The notes under the pieces: model-generated
What the model was told of the DNA's origin: nothing
Seen by the model: the letters and a program-made list of their open reading frames with translations, nothing else
Database searches by the model: none
From: Clostridium sp. CAG:433
GTDB lineage: Bacteria; Bacillota_I; Bacilli_A; RF39; UBA660
Length of the DNA: 56,350 bases
NCBI GenBank assembly: GCA_000433675.1
Contig: FR893547.1
Coordinates: forward strand, 1-56,350
Direction of reading: 5' to 3'
Position numbers and translations under genes: made by a program
In this document: positions 9,853 through 20,104 of the stretch, in pieces
How positions within the stretch are numbered: position 1 is the stretch's first letter
Layout of the letters: each line of letters begins with the position of its first letter

Positions 9853-10662
9853 TTAAAATATTATAAATACTACAAGTCCTACTATAAAGCAGTATATTGA
9901 GAAGTATATTAATTTACCTTTCTTCATAATATCTATAAATAATTTGGCTGCATAATATGTAACTATACCAGCTGCTATCATACTTATTAAATATGGAATA
10001 GCAAGTGTTCCGATATTACCTGCAGTTATTAAATCTTTAACTCCAAGTACCATACTTGCAACACTTATTGGAATATAAAGCATAAATGAATAATTAAGTG
10101 CTGTTTCTCTAGTTAGATTAGATTTCATACCACCTACAACTGTCGCACCACTTCTACTTATTCCAGGAAGTAAAGCAACTACTTGGAAAAGTCCAATTTT
10201 AAGTGCATCTAAATAAGTCATATCTTTCTTTTCTTTTTTTCCTTTTATGTCTTTTATCATAAATAATAATATAGAAGTAAATATAAGCATAAGTCCAACA
10301 AGTTTAGTAGTAAAGTATTCTTCTATAAAATCTTTTACAAATAATCCTAAAAGTGCTGCTGGAATTGTTCCAACTACTATAAGCCAAGCATATTTATAAT
10401 TAACGCTATATTTTTTTTCTTTAGTTTTAATAAACATAAAGAAATCTTTAATAATACTTGCTATTTCCTTTCTATATAGGATTAAAATTGCAATAAGTGA
10501 ACCAAAATTAACAACGATTTCAAAATTCATATCACTTAATACTTCACTATTAAATAGAGATTTAAATATTCTTAAATGTCCACTAGATGAAATAGGAAGT
10601 GGTTCTGTAAATCCTTGTATTATCCCCAGAATTAAATATTTTAATATTAACATTTTCTTCAC
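9853..10662 (-). CDS. uppP: Undecaprenyl-diphosphatase UppP (BacA family)
   Basis: This 269-residue polytopic membrane enzyme dephosphorylates undecaprenyl diphosphate so that the lipid carrier of wall precursors can be reused. The two family signatures are visible: QGFTEPLPISSSGHL near residues 15-30 and PGISRSGAT about residues 164-172. Hydrophobic helices run to the end and the length is typical. The ATG at 10662 has a GAGGTG site upstream. It is transcribed alone and diverges from the small gene at 10725. The same family confers bacitracin tolerance when abundant. Confidence 0.95.
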   Translation of the reverse strand: MKKMLILKYLILGIIQGFTEPLPISSSGHLRIFKSLFNSEVLSDMNFEIVVNFGSLIAILILYRKEIASIIKDFFMFIKTKEKKYSVNYKYAWLIVVGTIPAALLGLFVKDFIEEYFTTKLVGLMLIFTSILLFMIKDIKGKKEKKDMTYLDALKIGLFQVVALLPGISRSGATVVGGMKSNLTRETALNYSFMLYIPISVASMVLGVKDLITAGNIGTLAIPYLISMIAAGIVTYYAAKLFIDIMKKGKLIYFSIYCFIVGLVVFIIF

Positions 10663-10724
10663 CTCATTATAATTATATAATAAAATTTAAAAATAATAAA
10701 TAGAATAATATAGGTGAACAAAAA

Positions 10725-10946
10725 ATGTCATTCAAATTTTTAATTTTTTTATTTGGTTTTGGACTTAGCGTAATTGGTTTATCATATATAATAATATATT
10801 TAAATTTATTAAGTATAGGGTATAATTTTTTTGAATATGTTAACTTTATTATTAGACGTATAGAATGTTTGAATTTTATTTTTGGAGTAATTTTTATGAT
10901 TTTAAGTTCATTTATAGGAGGAAAAAACAATGAATTATATTTATGA
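10725..10946 (+). CDS. Small two-helix membrane protein, unknown
   Basis: Seventy-three residues with two hydrophobic segments (residues about 4-30 and 48-64) joined by a short basic loop. The ATG has an AGGTG ribosome site. The stop is TGA, which is rare in this window. The last 17 bases overlap the next gene, whose ribosome site lies inside this one, so the two are probably cotranscribed. I recognise no family; a spurious reading frame in AT-rich DNA cannot be excluded. Confidence 0.5.
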   Translation: MSFKFLIFLFGFGLSVIGLSYIIIYLNLLSIGYNFFEYVNFIIRRIECLNFIFGVIFMILSSFIGGKNNELYL

Positions 10947-11595
10947 TATTACACTTAATTTTAATAAAAATAATCTTTATGAATTTTATGAATGGAAAGA
11001 AGAAGATGACGCTGAATTTATTTTAAAAATACCAATGTTTAAGGCAAGTACTGAAGATATAGTTAATATTAAATATGGGGATATTATTGTTAATAAGAAT
11101 TTTTTAAAACAAATTGAAGATAAAACAGAAGTGTATGCACCAAATGCTGTAAATATAATTAGATATGCATGTATATTTTCTAGTGAAGAATCTAGTATTG
11201 CAGTAGAATTTGATGCTAGTGGATTAAGTTATATGAAAAGTAATTTAAGTATTGATGAAGAAGATGAAGTAATAGAATGCGCTAAACTTATAAAGTATAC
11301 TATTTTGGATTATAAGTTAAAATCTAAAAAAAGTATAAATATTGTGTCTTCTACAAGATATGAAAGAGAAATGAGTAAATATCTAGTGAAATCTTTAGAA
11401 AAAATGAATAAAAATAATGAAAATTCTAAGTTAAAATATATATTTTATGAAATATATAATGAGAAATGTGATGATATAGAAAAGGTATATAGTAAGCTTA
11501 TAAATATAACTAAAAATAATGATAATAAATTTATTAAACTTAAAAATTTGATTGGACTTATTGAAAATAAGAAAATTATGAGCAATAACTCATAA
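10930..11595 (+). CDS. Cytosolic protein resembling the DUF3603 family
   Basis: A 221-residue soluble protein with a strong GGAGG site and no signal or membrane segments. The N-terminal pattern (aromatic-rich start, FYEWKEED, then IP-FK) and the conserved middle remind me of the Bacillus DUF3603 proteins, but this is from memory of the pattern and not from an alignment. The function of that family is unknown. The gene ends in its own terminator. Confidence 0.6.
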   Translation: MNYIYDITLNFNKNNLYEFYEWKEEDDAEFILKIPMFKASTEDIVNIKYGDIIVNKNFLKQIEDKTEVYAPNAVNIIRYACIFSSEESSIAVEFDASGLSYMKSNLSIDEEDEVIECAKLIKYTILDYKLKSKKSINIVSSTRYEREMSKYLVKSLEKMNKNNENSKLKYIFYEIYNEKCDDIEKVYSKLINITKNNDNKFIKLKNLIGLIENKKIMSNNS

Positions 11596-11603
11596 TTTTT
11601 TTT
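11572..11603 (+). terminator. Rho-independent terminator overlapping the gene end
   Basis: An 11-bp stem (11572-11582 with 11589-11599) includes the TAA stop and is followed by Ts. Confidence 0.85.
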
Positions 11604-11671
11604 AAATTTATTGATTTTCTTTCAAAAAAATGGTTTAATTAGTATGTATAGAATAATATGGAGGTCTTGTT

Positions 11672-14600
11672 ATGAGTACGGTTAAAGATTTTTTATTTAA
11701 ATACAAAATAATAATAGGAGTAGTGGTGTTTTTATTACTATCTTTTGGTATATATATGTTTGTATCTGCTGAAAGTGATGAGTATGAAAATCAAATAGAA
11801 GTAATAAATCCTAGTGTAACAATTAAAGACGGAACAGCACCATTTGATTCTGACAATAACCCTGGAAATGATAATGGTGAGTCAAATGGTATTGTAAGAA
11901 ACTTTGATGCAATTACATATGCTATTAAAGGTAAATTAGCATATAAACAATCATCAACACTTCCTGAAGATAAAAAAACAAGTGGTATACAACGTAGTAT
12001 TGTAATTGATGTTTTATTACCAGAAAGTGTAAATGCAAAAGTAGCAACTGGTGATTTGTCTAATCCAATTGGTGGAACAAGTACTAAGGTAACTATAAAC
12101 GGAGTTAATTATAATTATTATAAATTTACTGAACCAGGTAAGGAACTTATTGATAATATTGACATAGCAAATGTTTTAATATATGACATTAATATGAAAA
12201 ATGGTTCAGATATTCAACCAATTATTAGAGTAAGAGAAGCAACAGATAAAAGCTTTAGTGATTATTCTGATAGTACTGATTTATCAAATAGTGGATCAAT
12301 GAGTGGTGTTACATCAATAAAGGTATCTGGTAAAGATTCTTGGGCTGCTAAACTTTATCCAGGTAGTTCAAGTCATAAAAATGGTAGAGATAACCCAACA
12401 GTTTCATTAGGTGTAGTTTTATATATACCTTCTGATAACAATAAAGGTATAAAAGGAGCACAAATTCCAGATAATATATCACTTGATTTAAATGTTATAG
12501 CAAATCCAACTGGAATATCTACAGTTGATGGTTATACTATTTCAGATTATAAATCTGGGGATTCTATAGAAAATATGCCATCAGCATATTCACAGAATAA
12601 CGGAACAAGTTCAGCAACAAAAACCGATAATGGATGCACAATAACTTATACAGGATTATCTTATCATGATGATACAATAAATATTGGAACAACTGATAAT
12701 CCTAAAAATGTAAAATATATTTCTTCTAAAACTTTAACTGTAAATACAAGTAGAACAGGATCTTCAAAAGAAAATATAACTTATAACTTTGGTATAGCTG
12801 GAAATGGAATTTCAGATGCTAGTGGCAATGCAAATATTATTGATAGTTATGTACCAGTAGTTGGTAATTATCAATCAAAAGTAGATTTTAGAAATTCTAC
12901 AATTGATACAGAACTTGTTGAAGCAAACAGTGCTGTATATAATTATGGTGAAGATTTTGTTATAGAGAATACAATTAATTATGGTTCAAGAATTGGAGAT
13001 ACTTTATCAGGATTTACTAATTATTTGAAAATTGATAGTGATGCAATAAAAATTATTGATATATCAGAAGGTTCTGGTAAAGATTACACAATAAAATTTG
13101 ATGGAGAAACAACAGGCTTAAAAGAAAATACTGATTATAATGTAAAATATGTAGTTGGAGAATGGAATCTTAATTATTTTGGTTTAAAATCAGGCGCACC
13201 AACATATTGTTCAGTATCATCTCTTACAGGTGATGAATTAAAAAATAGATTAATGAATTATTATGGTGGACCTTGTATTGAAGCTAATAGTAGTGTAAAA
13301 GAGTATTCAACGTTAAATGAAATACCTGAGGAAAGCCTTGATAAAATCATCGCAGTAAAATTAAATGTTACAAGTGATTATAAAGAAAAATCAACTATAA
13401 CAATGGATTTTAAGGCAAAAGTTAAACCAAATATTAATTTAAGTGGTAAAACATATCAAATAACTTCAAGAGGGGTAACTAATTTTAATGGAACAGAATT
13501 TTATATGTCAAATCCATTACAAGGCTTACCTGTAAATGTAGCAAATCAATCTCAAGATATATCATATACTAAGATGGGATATAATGGTAGTGTAATAACA
13601 GGAAGCACTAATAATACACAAGATGGTAATAGTATTCTTGTTACAACTGCTAAAGGAAAAATTGAAAAAATAGATGTTGCAGATAAATATGATGTTAGTG
13701 ATAAAACTATATATGCTGGTCAAAATGACCCAGTAACAATAACAATAAATCCTATTGTATATTCTTCACAAGTAGGAATAAATGCAAGTAAAGTAAATTT
13801 AGATGTATATTTACCTAAAACACTTACACTTGATGTTCAATCTGGTGATAAAACTTATTCTTCTGTTAGAGAAGAAGCAATGGATGGCGTAGGTTATTAT
13901 GTTTATACATACACATATACAGAAGATGATATTAAGAGTGATGGTGAATCAACAGCTGGAACAGTACCAGCACTTAAATTACATGCTAATGTATCTGTTG
14001 ATACAAAAGATAATTCAAATTCTGTAATATATGCTAGAGTTTATGGAAAAGTAAAAATTAATGGAACAGAATATGATATTAATAATCCAGAAGCAACAAG
14101 AATTGCATCTAAAGATATTTCAATTCGTAATACTAATGTAATTGGATTACTTGGAGTAACAAATCCAACATATATTGATGCAAATGGAAGCTTTACATAT
14201 AATATGAAAGCAACTAATTTATCTGATTCAAATGCTAATGTAGAATTATTATACATATTACCATTTGATGGCGATTCTTTAGGTGAAGAATCTGGATCAA
14301 AATATAATGGAACAATAAGTACAGCAATTGATGGTACTTTACCAACAGGATATAAAGTATATTATACAAAAGATTCAGCAAAAACAATTTTGAATAATGA
14401 AATTGGTTCAGGTAATGTAAATTGGGCTGAATGGAAAAGTTATAATGCTGCTGCATCAGGAATAACAGCAATAAAGATTGTTTCTACAAGTGAAATTGCA
14501 TCAGGTGCTTATTTTGCAGGAAATAGTGGTATTAATTTGAAATTTACTACAAAAGGAAATAAAGAAGCAGATATTTATTATAATAACTTCTATGCATTAC

Positions 14601-15646
14601 ATAAAAATGGACAAGTATGTTCTGATGATGATTGTAAAACAACATCAACAGGATTGAATGTTTATAGCTCAAACGTAACATCATCATCTGTATATAATAG
14701 AACTATTTCAGGATTTGCATTTGTAGATGCTGATTATGATGGATTTAGTACTGATACAGATGATAGAGTTAAAGATATAGCAGTTGATTTATATAGAACA
14801 ACTGCAAAAATAGAAGATTCAAAAAAACCACTTACTGTTATATCTGATACAGATGAAAAAGTTGCTGAGACAACAACTGATAGTAATGGTAGATATAGCT
14901 TTAGTGGATTAAAATCCGGAAATTATTATGTAAAATACACATTTGATTGTGATAAATATACGACAACAGAAAAGAATAAAGTAGATAATACTAAAGGTGA
15001 TACATCAACAATTGATTCAGATGCTGAAATGATGAGTGGAACATGTGCAGCAGTATCAAATATAATTACTCTTGATAATAATAGAATTAATTCATCTAAT
15101 ATTGATTTAGGATTAAGAGTCAGACAAGTATTTGATGTTTCAGTTAATAAATATATAACAAATGTAACTGTAACATCTAATAAAGGTGTTGAGTCACATG
15201 ATTATGATCGTAAAAAACAAGTTAGACTTGATCTTAAAAATTTAAAAAATACATCGTTTAAAGTTGTGTATACAATTGAGCTTGAAAATACAAAATATTT
15301 CCCAGGTACTGTTGGAAATATAATTGAATCTATACCTGATGGTATGACATTTGATCCAAACTTGGCAGAAAATGATGGTTGGTATGAAAATGATGGTTTA
15401 TTATATTATTCAAATTTTGATTCAACACTTTTAATGCCTGGAGAAAAATATTATATAACTATTGCACTTAATCTTGTTACAGATAGTGGTGGATCATATG
15501 TAAACTTTGTTTCAGTAAATGATTTACAAGTACAATCTGTTGTGTCAGACTTAACAGATGTAAAAGATGAAAATGATTTTAGTTCTGATACTGAAGATAA
15601 TAGTGATATAGATTCTGATACTGGAAATACTGGGGAGGGTGAATAA
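11672..15646 (+). CDS. Large exported surface protein with SdrD B-like domain
   Basis: This 1324-residue protein starts with a basic stretch and one hydrophobic segment (residues about 11-32), ending in a possible signal peptidase site near VSA. A long beta-rich region of unknown domains follows. About residues 1012-1150 form an SdrD B-like/Cna-B-type domain (FVDADYDG, YSFSGLKSGNYYVKY). A DUF11-like stretch (NTKYFPGTVGNIIE) and a very acidic Asp/Ser/Glu tail follow. No sortase signal or C-terminal membrane helix is present. The start has a GGAGGT site. Its last codons contain the ribosome site of the next gene, so the two adhesin-type proteins are coupled and probably made together. Confidence 0.85.
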   Translation: MSTVKDFLFKYKIIIGVVVFLLLSFGIYMFVSAESDEYENQIEVINPSVTIKDGTAPFDSDNNPGNDNGESNGIVRNFDAITYAIKGKLAYKQSSTLPEDKKTSGIQRSIVIDVLLPESVNAKVATGDLSNPIGGTSTKVTINGVNYNYYKFTEPGKELIDNIDIANVLIYDINMKNGSDIQPIIRVREATDKSFSDYSDSTDLSNSGSMSGVTSIKVSGKDSWAAKLYPGSSSHKNGRDNPTVSLGVVLYIPSDNNKGIKGAQIPDNISLDLNVIANPTGISTVDGYTISDYKSGDSIENMPSAYSQNNGTSSATKTDNGCTITYTGLSYHDDTINIGTTDNPKNVKYISSKTLTVNTSRTGSSKENITYNFGIAGNGISDASGNANIIDSYVPVVGNYQSKVDFRNSTIDTELVEANSAVYNYGEDFVIENTINYGSRIGDTLSGFTNYLKIDSDAIKIIDISEGSGKDYTIKFDGETTGLKENTDYNVKYVVGEWNLNYFGLKSGAPTYCSVSSLTGDELKNRLMNYYGGPCIEANSSVKEYSTLNEIPEESLDKIIAVKLNVTSDYKEKSTITMDFKAKVKPNINLSGKTYQITSRGVTNFNGTEFYMSNPLQGLPVNVANQSQDISYTKMGYNGSVITGSTNNTQDGNSILVTTAKGKIEKIDVADKYDVSDKTIYAGQNDPVTITINPIVYSSQVGINASKVNLDVYLPKTLTLDVQSGDKTYSSVREEAMDGVGYYVYTYTYTEDDIKSDGESTAGTVPALKLHANVSVDTKDNSNSVIYARVYGKVKINGTEYDINNPEATRIASKDISIRNTNVIGLLGVTNPTYIDANGSFTYNMKATNLSDSNANVELLYILPFDGDSLGEESGSKYNGTISTAIDGTLPTGYKVYYTKDSAKTILNNEIGSGNVNWAEWKSYNAAASGITAIKIVSTSEIASGAYFAGNSGINLKFTTKGNKEADIYYNNFYALHKNGQVCSDDDCKTTSTGLNVYSSNVTSSSVYNRTISGFAFVDADYDGFSTDTDDRVKDIAVDLYRTTAKIEDSKKPLTVISDTDEKVAETTTDSNGRYSFSGLKSGNYYVKYTFDCDKYTTTEKNKVDNTKGDTSTIDSDAEMMSGTCAAVSNIITLDNNRINSSNIDLGLRVRQVFDVSVNKYITNVTVTSNKGVESHDYDRKKQVRLDLKNLKNTSFKVVYTIELENTKYFPGTVGNIIESIPDGMTFDPNLAENDGWYENDGLLYYSNFDSTLLMPGEKYYITIALNLVTDSGGSYVNFVSVNDLQVQSVVSDLTDVKDENDFSSDTEDNSDIDSDTGNTGEGE

Positions 15647-15647
15647 A

Positions 15648-18326
15648 ATGAATAAAAAATTAAGAATTGCAGTTTTAATACTTCTTATATTAATTCTTTT
15701 CCCTCTTAAGAATGTATCAGCTGCTACATATCATACATATAGAGTTTATTTAGGTGATGATTATAAAGCTAAAGGATATCCTGGATTTGTTTCGTTAGCA
15801 TCAAATAAAAATGATCTTTATTATAATATTAGTTCAAAACAAAATCATGACTTTTCTAGTAATTATAGATTTAATTTTCATGAAGTACAAGATGGTAATA
15901 ATGTATATATTGGTTATTGTCTTCATGCCGGTAAAGCAGTTGATTGGAAAAATGATGGTATGACTAAAGTAACTGATTTTAGTAAATTAAAAACAGGTAA
16001 TGGAAATACTCTATCAGCAGAAAGACAGGAATTACTAAAAAATATTCTTGCTAGTGGATATCAAAAAACTAGAACAGATGGTAAATCAAATTTTAATGGT
16101 GATTTACTTGTTAAAATACAAGGTGAATATGGTACGACATCATGTAAAAACAATAAAGTTTGTAAGAAAATTCTTGCTACACAGATTCTTGTTTGGGAAG
16201 TAATGGAAGAAGCAAGAAGTAATTATAACGAAAAACCTAATTCTCTTTCAAATAATACATATTCTTATGTAAAAAAAGATGGTGAGTTATTGCAATTTTA
16301 CAAGGAAATACTTGAAAATGCAAAAAAATTAACAGATACAGCAAAACCATCATCAAATGGTAAAACTTATGTAATGCATTGGGATGGTAATAAATTCGTT
16401 TCAGAAAGCATTTATGTTGGTGATTATAATGTTCAATTAACAGAACATCAAAAAAAAGTTGGAATAAGTGTATCTAAAAAAGATTCAAAGGACAATGTTA
16501 AAATTTATTCAACAAAAGTTCTTAGTGATGTGAATATAAATTTAACCCTTGTTAGAGGTACAACAGCTGAACACGCAGCATCATTCAGATGGTATAGCTT
16601 TGGTAAAGCTGGATATCAAGATGTTGTTATGGGTGATTATAAAGTAGAAAAAAAAGCTCAGTTTAAAGTTAAAACTGAAGTTGGTAAAATTAAATTAATA
16701 AAAAAGGATGAAAATAAAAATAATATTCTTGGTTCTAAATTTGAAATATATAAATGTTATAAATCAGGATGTGCTGAAACAGAAAAGGTAGCATCTGTAG
16801 ATTTAACAAAAAAAGCTGAATCTGGTGAAATTACATTAAGAAGAACTGGTACATATATTGTTAAGGAAACACAAACTCCTCAAGGACATGATTCTATTGG
16901 TGGTTTTTCATTTAAAGTTTCAATTGATAAATATGGAAAAACTAAAATAGAAAGTGTTTCAAAGCCTAATATTGTCTCATATTCTAATAACAATACAACA
17001 CTTGCTATATTGAATGTTTATAATAAGTCAAAACGTATTAAAATTAGTAAAATTGATGGTCAAAACAAATCTGCTGTTAAAGGTGCTACATTTGAAATAC
17101 ATGATAGTAATGATAAAGCATTAAAATTTAATAGATATAAGTCAGGAAATAGTTATTACTTTAAGTATGAATCTTCTGGAAAACGTACAAGTTTAAAAGA
17201 AACTGATTTAAGTACATATTCAATAGCTGGTTTACCAGATGGTAAATATTATTTAGTCGAAACAGCTGTACCTGAACCTTATAAATTAGCATCAGCTGAG
17301 AGTGATAGAAAGACAGCATTTAAAATTTCAAAAGGTGTATTGTATGTATACAATTATACTAAAAAAGCATATGAACGTTCATCTAGTGCAACAATAACTG
17401 TATCTAACTATAAAACATCATTTAAAATAGAAAAAACTGGTACGGATAATGAAAAACTAGTTGGAGTTAAATTTAAATTATATAAGAGTGATAAAAAAAC
17501 TGCTATATCATTATGGAAAGTAAACAAATATTCTGGTGTATATTCATATATAAAAGTAGATAGTAATGATACACAAGTAACAGATATAGTTACAAATGGA
17601 AAAGGTAGAATTGAAATAGATTCTTTACCTGTTGGAACATATTGGATAGAAGAAACTGCAACAGTTGCAAATTATATAATTGATGAATCTGTAAAATGGG
17701 TTCAATTACAAGTAAAATCAACTAGAACAAAAACTTATACATTATTTAAAAGACCAGATGAGAAAAAATGGACAACTGTTCCGTTTAAAGAAATTTATTC
17801 TTGGACAAATGCAAAAGGTGAGTTTTGTTTCTATAAGATTGATGAAGATGGAAATTACTTAAACAGTGGTACATTTAAAATTCAATCATATGATGAAAAA
17901 ACTGATAAATATGTTGATACACCATTAACATACTTATCTGATAAGAAAAAATATTCATTTGATTCAACTGGAAAGAGTGATATTTATACATTCTCACCTA
18001 TATCTGATGGACAAACATGTTTCGTTGATGTTAATACTCAAGGTAGATATAGAATCGTTGAAATAGAAGCTCCAGAAGGATTTGAACTTGGTTCTGTCGC
18101 AGATACATCTGCAGAATTTGTAGTAAACTCTGAAGGATATGTTAGTGGTAATACAACTATTATTAACAAAAAAATAACTAAAGGTGAAGGCGCAGATTCA
18201 CAAGCAGAACTTGTTATTAATATATCAACTGGACAAACAGTTATAAAATATGGATTAATTATTACTGTTATAGTAGCAGCAATAATCGGATTATTAATTT
18301 TAAACAAAAAAATGAGTAAAAAATAA
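15648..18326 (+). CDS. Thioester-domain adhesin with Cna-B stalk and C-terminal membrane anchor
   Basis: An 892-residue protein with a signal peptide ending near VSA-A. The N-terminal domain carries the two hallmarks of bacterial thioester domains: Cys91 in YCLHAGK and Gln179 in ATQILVW. In that family these form a Cys-Gln thioester that bonds covalently to host targets. Four Cna-B/SpaA-like stalk domains follow (about residues 345-455, 462-584, 589-700, 725-840), each with an E-box such as YIVKET, YLVET, YWIEET or YRIVEI, consistent with isopeptide bonds. The C-terminus (about 862-892) is a helix followed by KKMSKK, with no LPXTG. I chose the ATG at 15648, nine bases after GGGGAGG, over the GTG at 15639. 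Confidence 0.88.
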   Translation: MNKKLRIAVLILLILILFPLKNVSAATYHTYRVYLGDDYKAKGYPGFVSLASNKNDLYYNISSKQNHDFSSNYRFNFHEVQDGNNVYIGYCLHAGKAVDWKNDGMTKVTDFSKLKTGNGNTLSAERQELLKNILASGYQKTRTDGKSNFNGDLLVKIQGEYGTTSCKNNKVCKKILATQILVWEVMEEARSNYNEKPNSLSNNTYSYVKKDGELLQFYKEILENAKKLTDTAKPSSNGKTYVMHWDGNKFVSESIYVGDYNVQLTEHQKKVGISVSKKDSKDNVKIYSTKVLSDVNINLTLVRGTTAEHAASFRWYSFGKAGYQDVVMGDYKVEKKAQFKVKTEVGKIKLIKKDENKNNILGSKFEIYKCYKSGCAETEKVASVDLTKKAESGEITLRRTGTYIVKETQTPQGHDSIGGFSFKVSIDKYGKTKIESVSKPNIVSYSNNNTTLAILNVYNKSKRIKISKIDGQNKSAVKGATFEIHDSNDKALKFNRYKSGNSYYFKYESSGKRTSLKETDLSTYSIAGLPDGKYYLVETAVPEPYKLASAESDRKTAFKISKGVLYVYNYTKKAYERSSSATITVSNYKTSFKIEKTGTDNEKLVGVKFKLYKSDKKTAISLWKVNKYSGVYSYIKVDSNDTQVTDIVTNGKGRIEIDSLPVGTYWIEETATVANYIIDESVKWVQLQVKSTRTKTYTLFKRPDEKKWTTVPFKEIYSWTNAKGEFCFYKIDEDGNYLNSGTFKIQSYDEKTDKYVDTPLTYLSDKKKYSFDSTGKSDIYTFSPISDGQTCFVDVNTQGRYRIVEIEAPEGFELGSVADTSAEFVVNSEGYVSGNTTIINKKITKGEGADSQAELVINISTGQTVIKYGLIITVIVAAIIGLLILNKKMSKK

Positions 18327-18340
18327 TTACTCATTTTTTT
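18309..18340 (+). terminator. Rho-independent terminator
   Basis: The inverted repeat AAAATGAGTAA/TTACTCATTTTT spans the TAA stop and runs into Ts. Confidence 0.85.
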
Positions 18341-18397
18341 ATTTTTTTGAATAAAAATTTTAATTTTAATCAAAATATAAAAAGAAGGAGGATTTAT

Positions 18398-19006
18398 ATG
18401 AAAAAAATATTTTTAGCATTATTTGTAATTCTTTTATCTGCATGTACATTAGGTGCTGCTACTACACCAAAACAAAAGGTATCAGAATTTTTAGATAAAT
18501 ATAAAAATGAAAATTCTGATATTATAGAAGAATTAGTTGATACAATTAAAACTGATATTAAAGTAGCAGATCATCAAGAAAGATATAAAACTCTTATGAC
18601 AAAACAATATAAGAATATGAAATATGAGATTAAAGATGAAATAATAGAGGATAATAATGCTGTTGTAGAAGCAGAAATAACAGTATATGATTATGGATCA
18701 GCTATTAGAAAAGCAAATGAATATTTAAATTCACATCCAGATGAATTTAAAAAAGAAGATAAAACAACTGCTAAAGAAGAAGAAGATACTGTAACTACTA
18801 ATGAAAAATCAGATGGCGCTAGTGCTACTAACACTGATTATGATGAAGATAAATTTATGGAATATAAAATATCTGAAATGGAAAAAGTAACTGATACAGT
18901 AAAATATACTATTGAATTTACTTTAACAAAAGTAAATGGTGAATGGCAATTAGACCAATTAAGCAATAGTGATATTGAAAAATTACATGGAATATATACT
19001 TCATAA
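18398..19006 (+). CDS. Secreted lipoprotein, unknown function
   Basis: 202 residues. The N-terminus is a lipoprotein signal: MKKIFLALF core, then lipobox LSAC with the lipidated Cys at position 16. The rest is hydrophilic, with a helical part, an acidic linker (about residues 125-150) and a beta-rich end (VKYTIEFTLTKVNGEWQL) like the NTF2/DUF5105-type domains of Gram-positive lipoproteins. I chose the ATG at 18398 because GGAGG precedes it and the lipoprotein signal starts there; an in-frame start at 18347 would spoil the signal. It follows the adhesin pair but is separated by a terminator. Confidence 0.8.
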   Translation: MKKIFLALFVILLSACTLGAATTPKQKVSEFLDKYKNENSDIIEELVDTIKTDIKVADHQERYKTLMTKQYKNMKYEIKDEIIEDNNAVVEAEITVYDYGSAIRKANEYLNSHPDEFKKEDKTTAKEEEDTVTTNEKSDGASATNTDYDEDKFMEYKISEMEKVTDTVKYTIEFTLTKVNGEWQLDQLSNSDIEKLHGIYTS

Positions 19007-19027
19007 GACTATTTATAGTCTTTTTTT
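19005..19027 (+). terminator. Rho-independent terminator
   Basis: Stem AAGACTA/TAGTCTT (19005-19011, 19016-19022), 4-nt loop, T-tract. Confidence 0.85.
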
Positions 19028-19052
19028 CATATAGTTTATTAGAGGTATAAAT

Positions 19053-20063
19053 ATGAAGAAATTTATAGTTTTTTTAATTACATTTTTTATAGGCTTAAAT
19101 ACTTGTTTTGCTATATCAGTACCAAGTAATAATGCTATACTAATTGATCAGGATTCTGGTAGGATATTGTTTTCTAAAAATATTAACGAAAAACATTTAA
19201 TTGCGAGTACTACAAAAATAATGACGGCAGTACTTGCAATTGAATCTGGTAAACTAGATGATATGGTTACTATTAATGAAAGTATATTAAAATCACATGG
19301 TTCTGGTATATATATTAAAGAAGGAGAAAAAATAAGCCTTAGAAATTTAGTATATGGACTACTTCTTAGAAGTGGAAATGATGCTGCACTTGCTATTGAA
19401 GATTATTTGGGTGGGCATGATAAATTTGTTAATAAAATGAATGAAAAAGCAGGGAAAATTGGTATGAAAAATACTGTATTTAATAATCCATCTGGTCTTG
19501 ATGATGATGAGACTGGTAATTATTCAACTTGTTATGATATGGCACTTCTAATGAAATATGCGAATAATTTATATGATTTTAAAGAAATAGATAGTACTAA
19601 AAAAATAATGGTTGAGACAAATGCAAATGTATATTCTTGGACCAATAAAAATAAGTTATTATTTTCATATAAATATGCAACAGGTGGTAAAACAGGTTAT
19701 ACAGTAAAAGCTAAAAGAACACTTGTAACAAGTGCAACTAAAAGAGATGTTAATTTAATTGCGGTTACATTTAATGATAGGGATGATTTTAATACACATA
19801 AAAAATTATATGAATATGGGTTTGCTAATTATAGTAATTATTTGATTATAAATAAGGATAAAATAAGGATAAAGTCTAAGAAATATAAAAATCTATATGT
19901 AAAAAGTAATTATTATTATCTAATGCAAAATAATGAAAGAGATAATATTAATACTACTGTAATTATGTATAATAAAAAAGATAAAACTGATGGTTCAGTT
20001 GGTTATATTGAAGTATTTTATAAAAATAATAGTGTTCATAAAGAACCAATATATGTAAGATAA
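19053..20063 (+). CDS. D-alanyl-D-alanine carboxypeptidase (peptidase S11, DacF/PBP5 type)
   Basis: A 336-residue secreted penicillin-binding protein that removes the terminal D-alanine of peptidoglycan stem peptides. A signal peptide covers residues about 1-20. All three active-site motifs are present: STTK (Ser52 nucleophile, Lys55), SGN (107-109) and KTG (213-215). A basic, beta-rich C-terminal part corresponds to the PBP5 associated domain. No C-terminal amphipathic membrane helix is obvious, so attachment is uncertain. GAGGT ribosome site; terminators on both sides make it a single-gene unit. Confidence 0.92.
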   Translation: MKKFIVFLITFFIGLNTCFAISVPSNNAILIDQDSGRILFSKNINEKHLIASTTKIMTAVLAIESGKLDDMVTINESILKSHGSGIYIKEGEKISLRNLVYGLLLRSGNDAALAIEDYLGGHDKFVNKMNEKAGKIGMKNTVFNNPSGLDDDETGNYSTCYDMALLMKYANNLYDFKEIDSTKKIMVETNANVYSWTNKNKLLFSYKYATGGKTGYTVKAKRTLVTSATKRDVNLIAVTFNDRDDFNTHKKLYEYGFANYSNYLIINKDKIRIKSKKYKNLYVKSNYYYLMQNNERDNINTTVIMYNKKDKTDGSVGYIEVFYKNNSVHKEPIYVR

Positions 20064-20096
20064 AAGTTATTCTATTAAAGTGGATAACTTTTTTTG
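20062..20096 (+). terminator. Rho-independent terminator
   Basis: AAAGTTAT (20063-20070) pairs with ATAACTTT (20084-20091), then Ts. Confidence 0.8.
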
Positions 20097-20104
20097 TGTA
20101 ACAT

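Noticed and set aside
10673..10930. 85-codon minus-strand frame overlapping the small membrane-protein gene
   Set aside because: No ribosome site; the plus-strand frame has one and two clear hydrophobic segments.
15639..15647. GTG at 15639 as start of the thioester adhesin
   Set aside because: It abuts the GGGGAGG site; ATG at 15648 has correct spacing and starts a clean signal peptide.
2..18326. Sortase-anchored (LPXTG) surface proteins
   Set aside because: I looked at the C-termini of all four large surface proteins and found no LPXTG-like motif followed by a helix and basic tail, and no sortase gene in the window.
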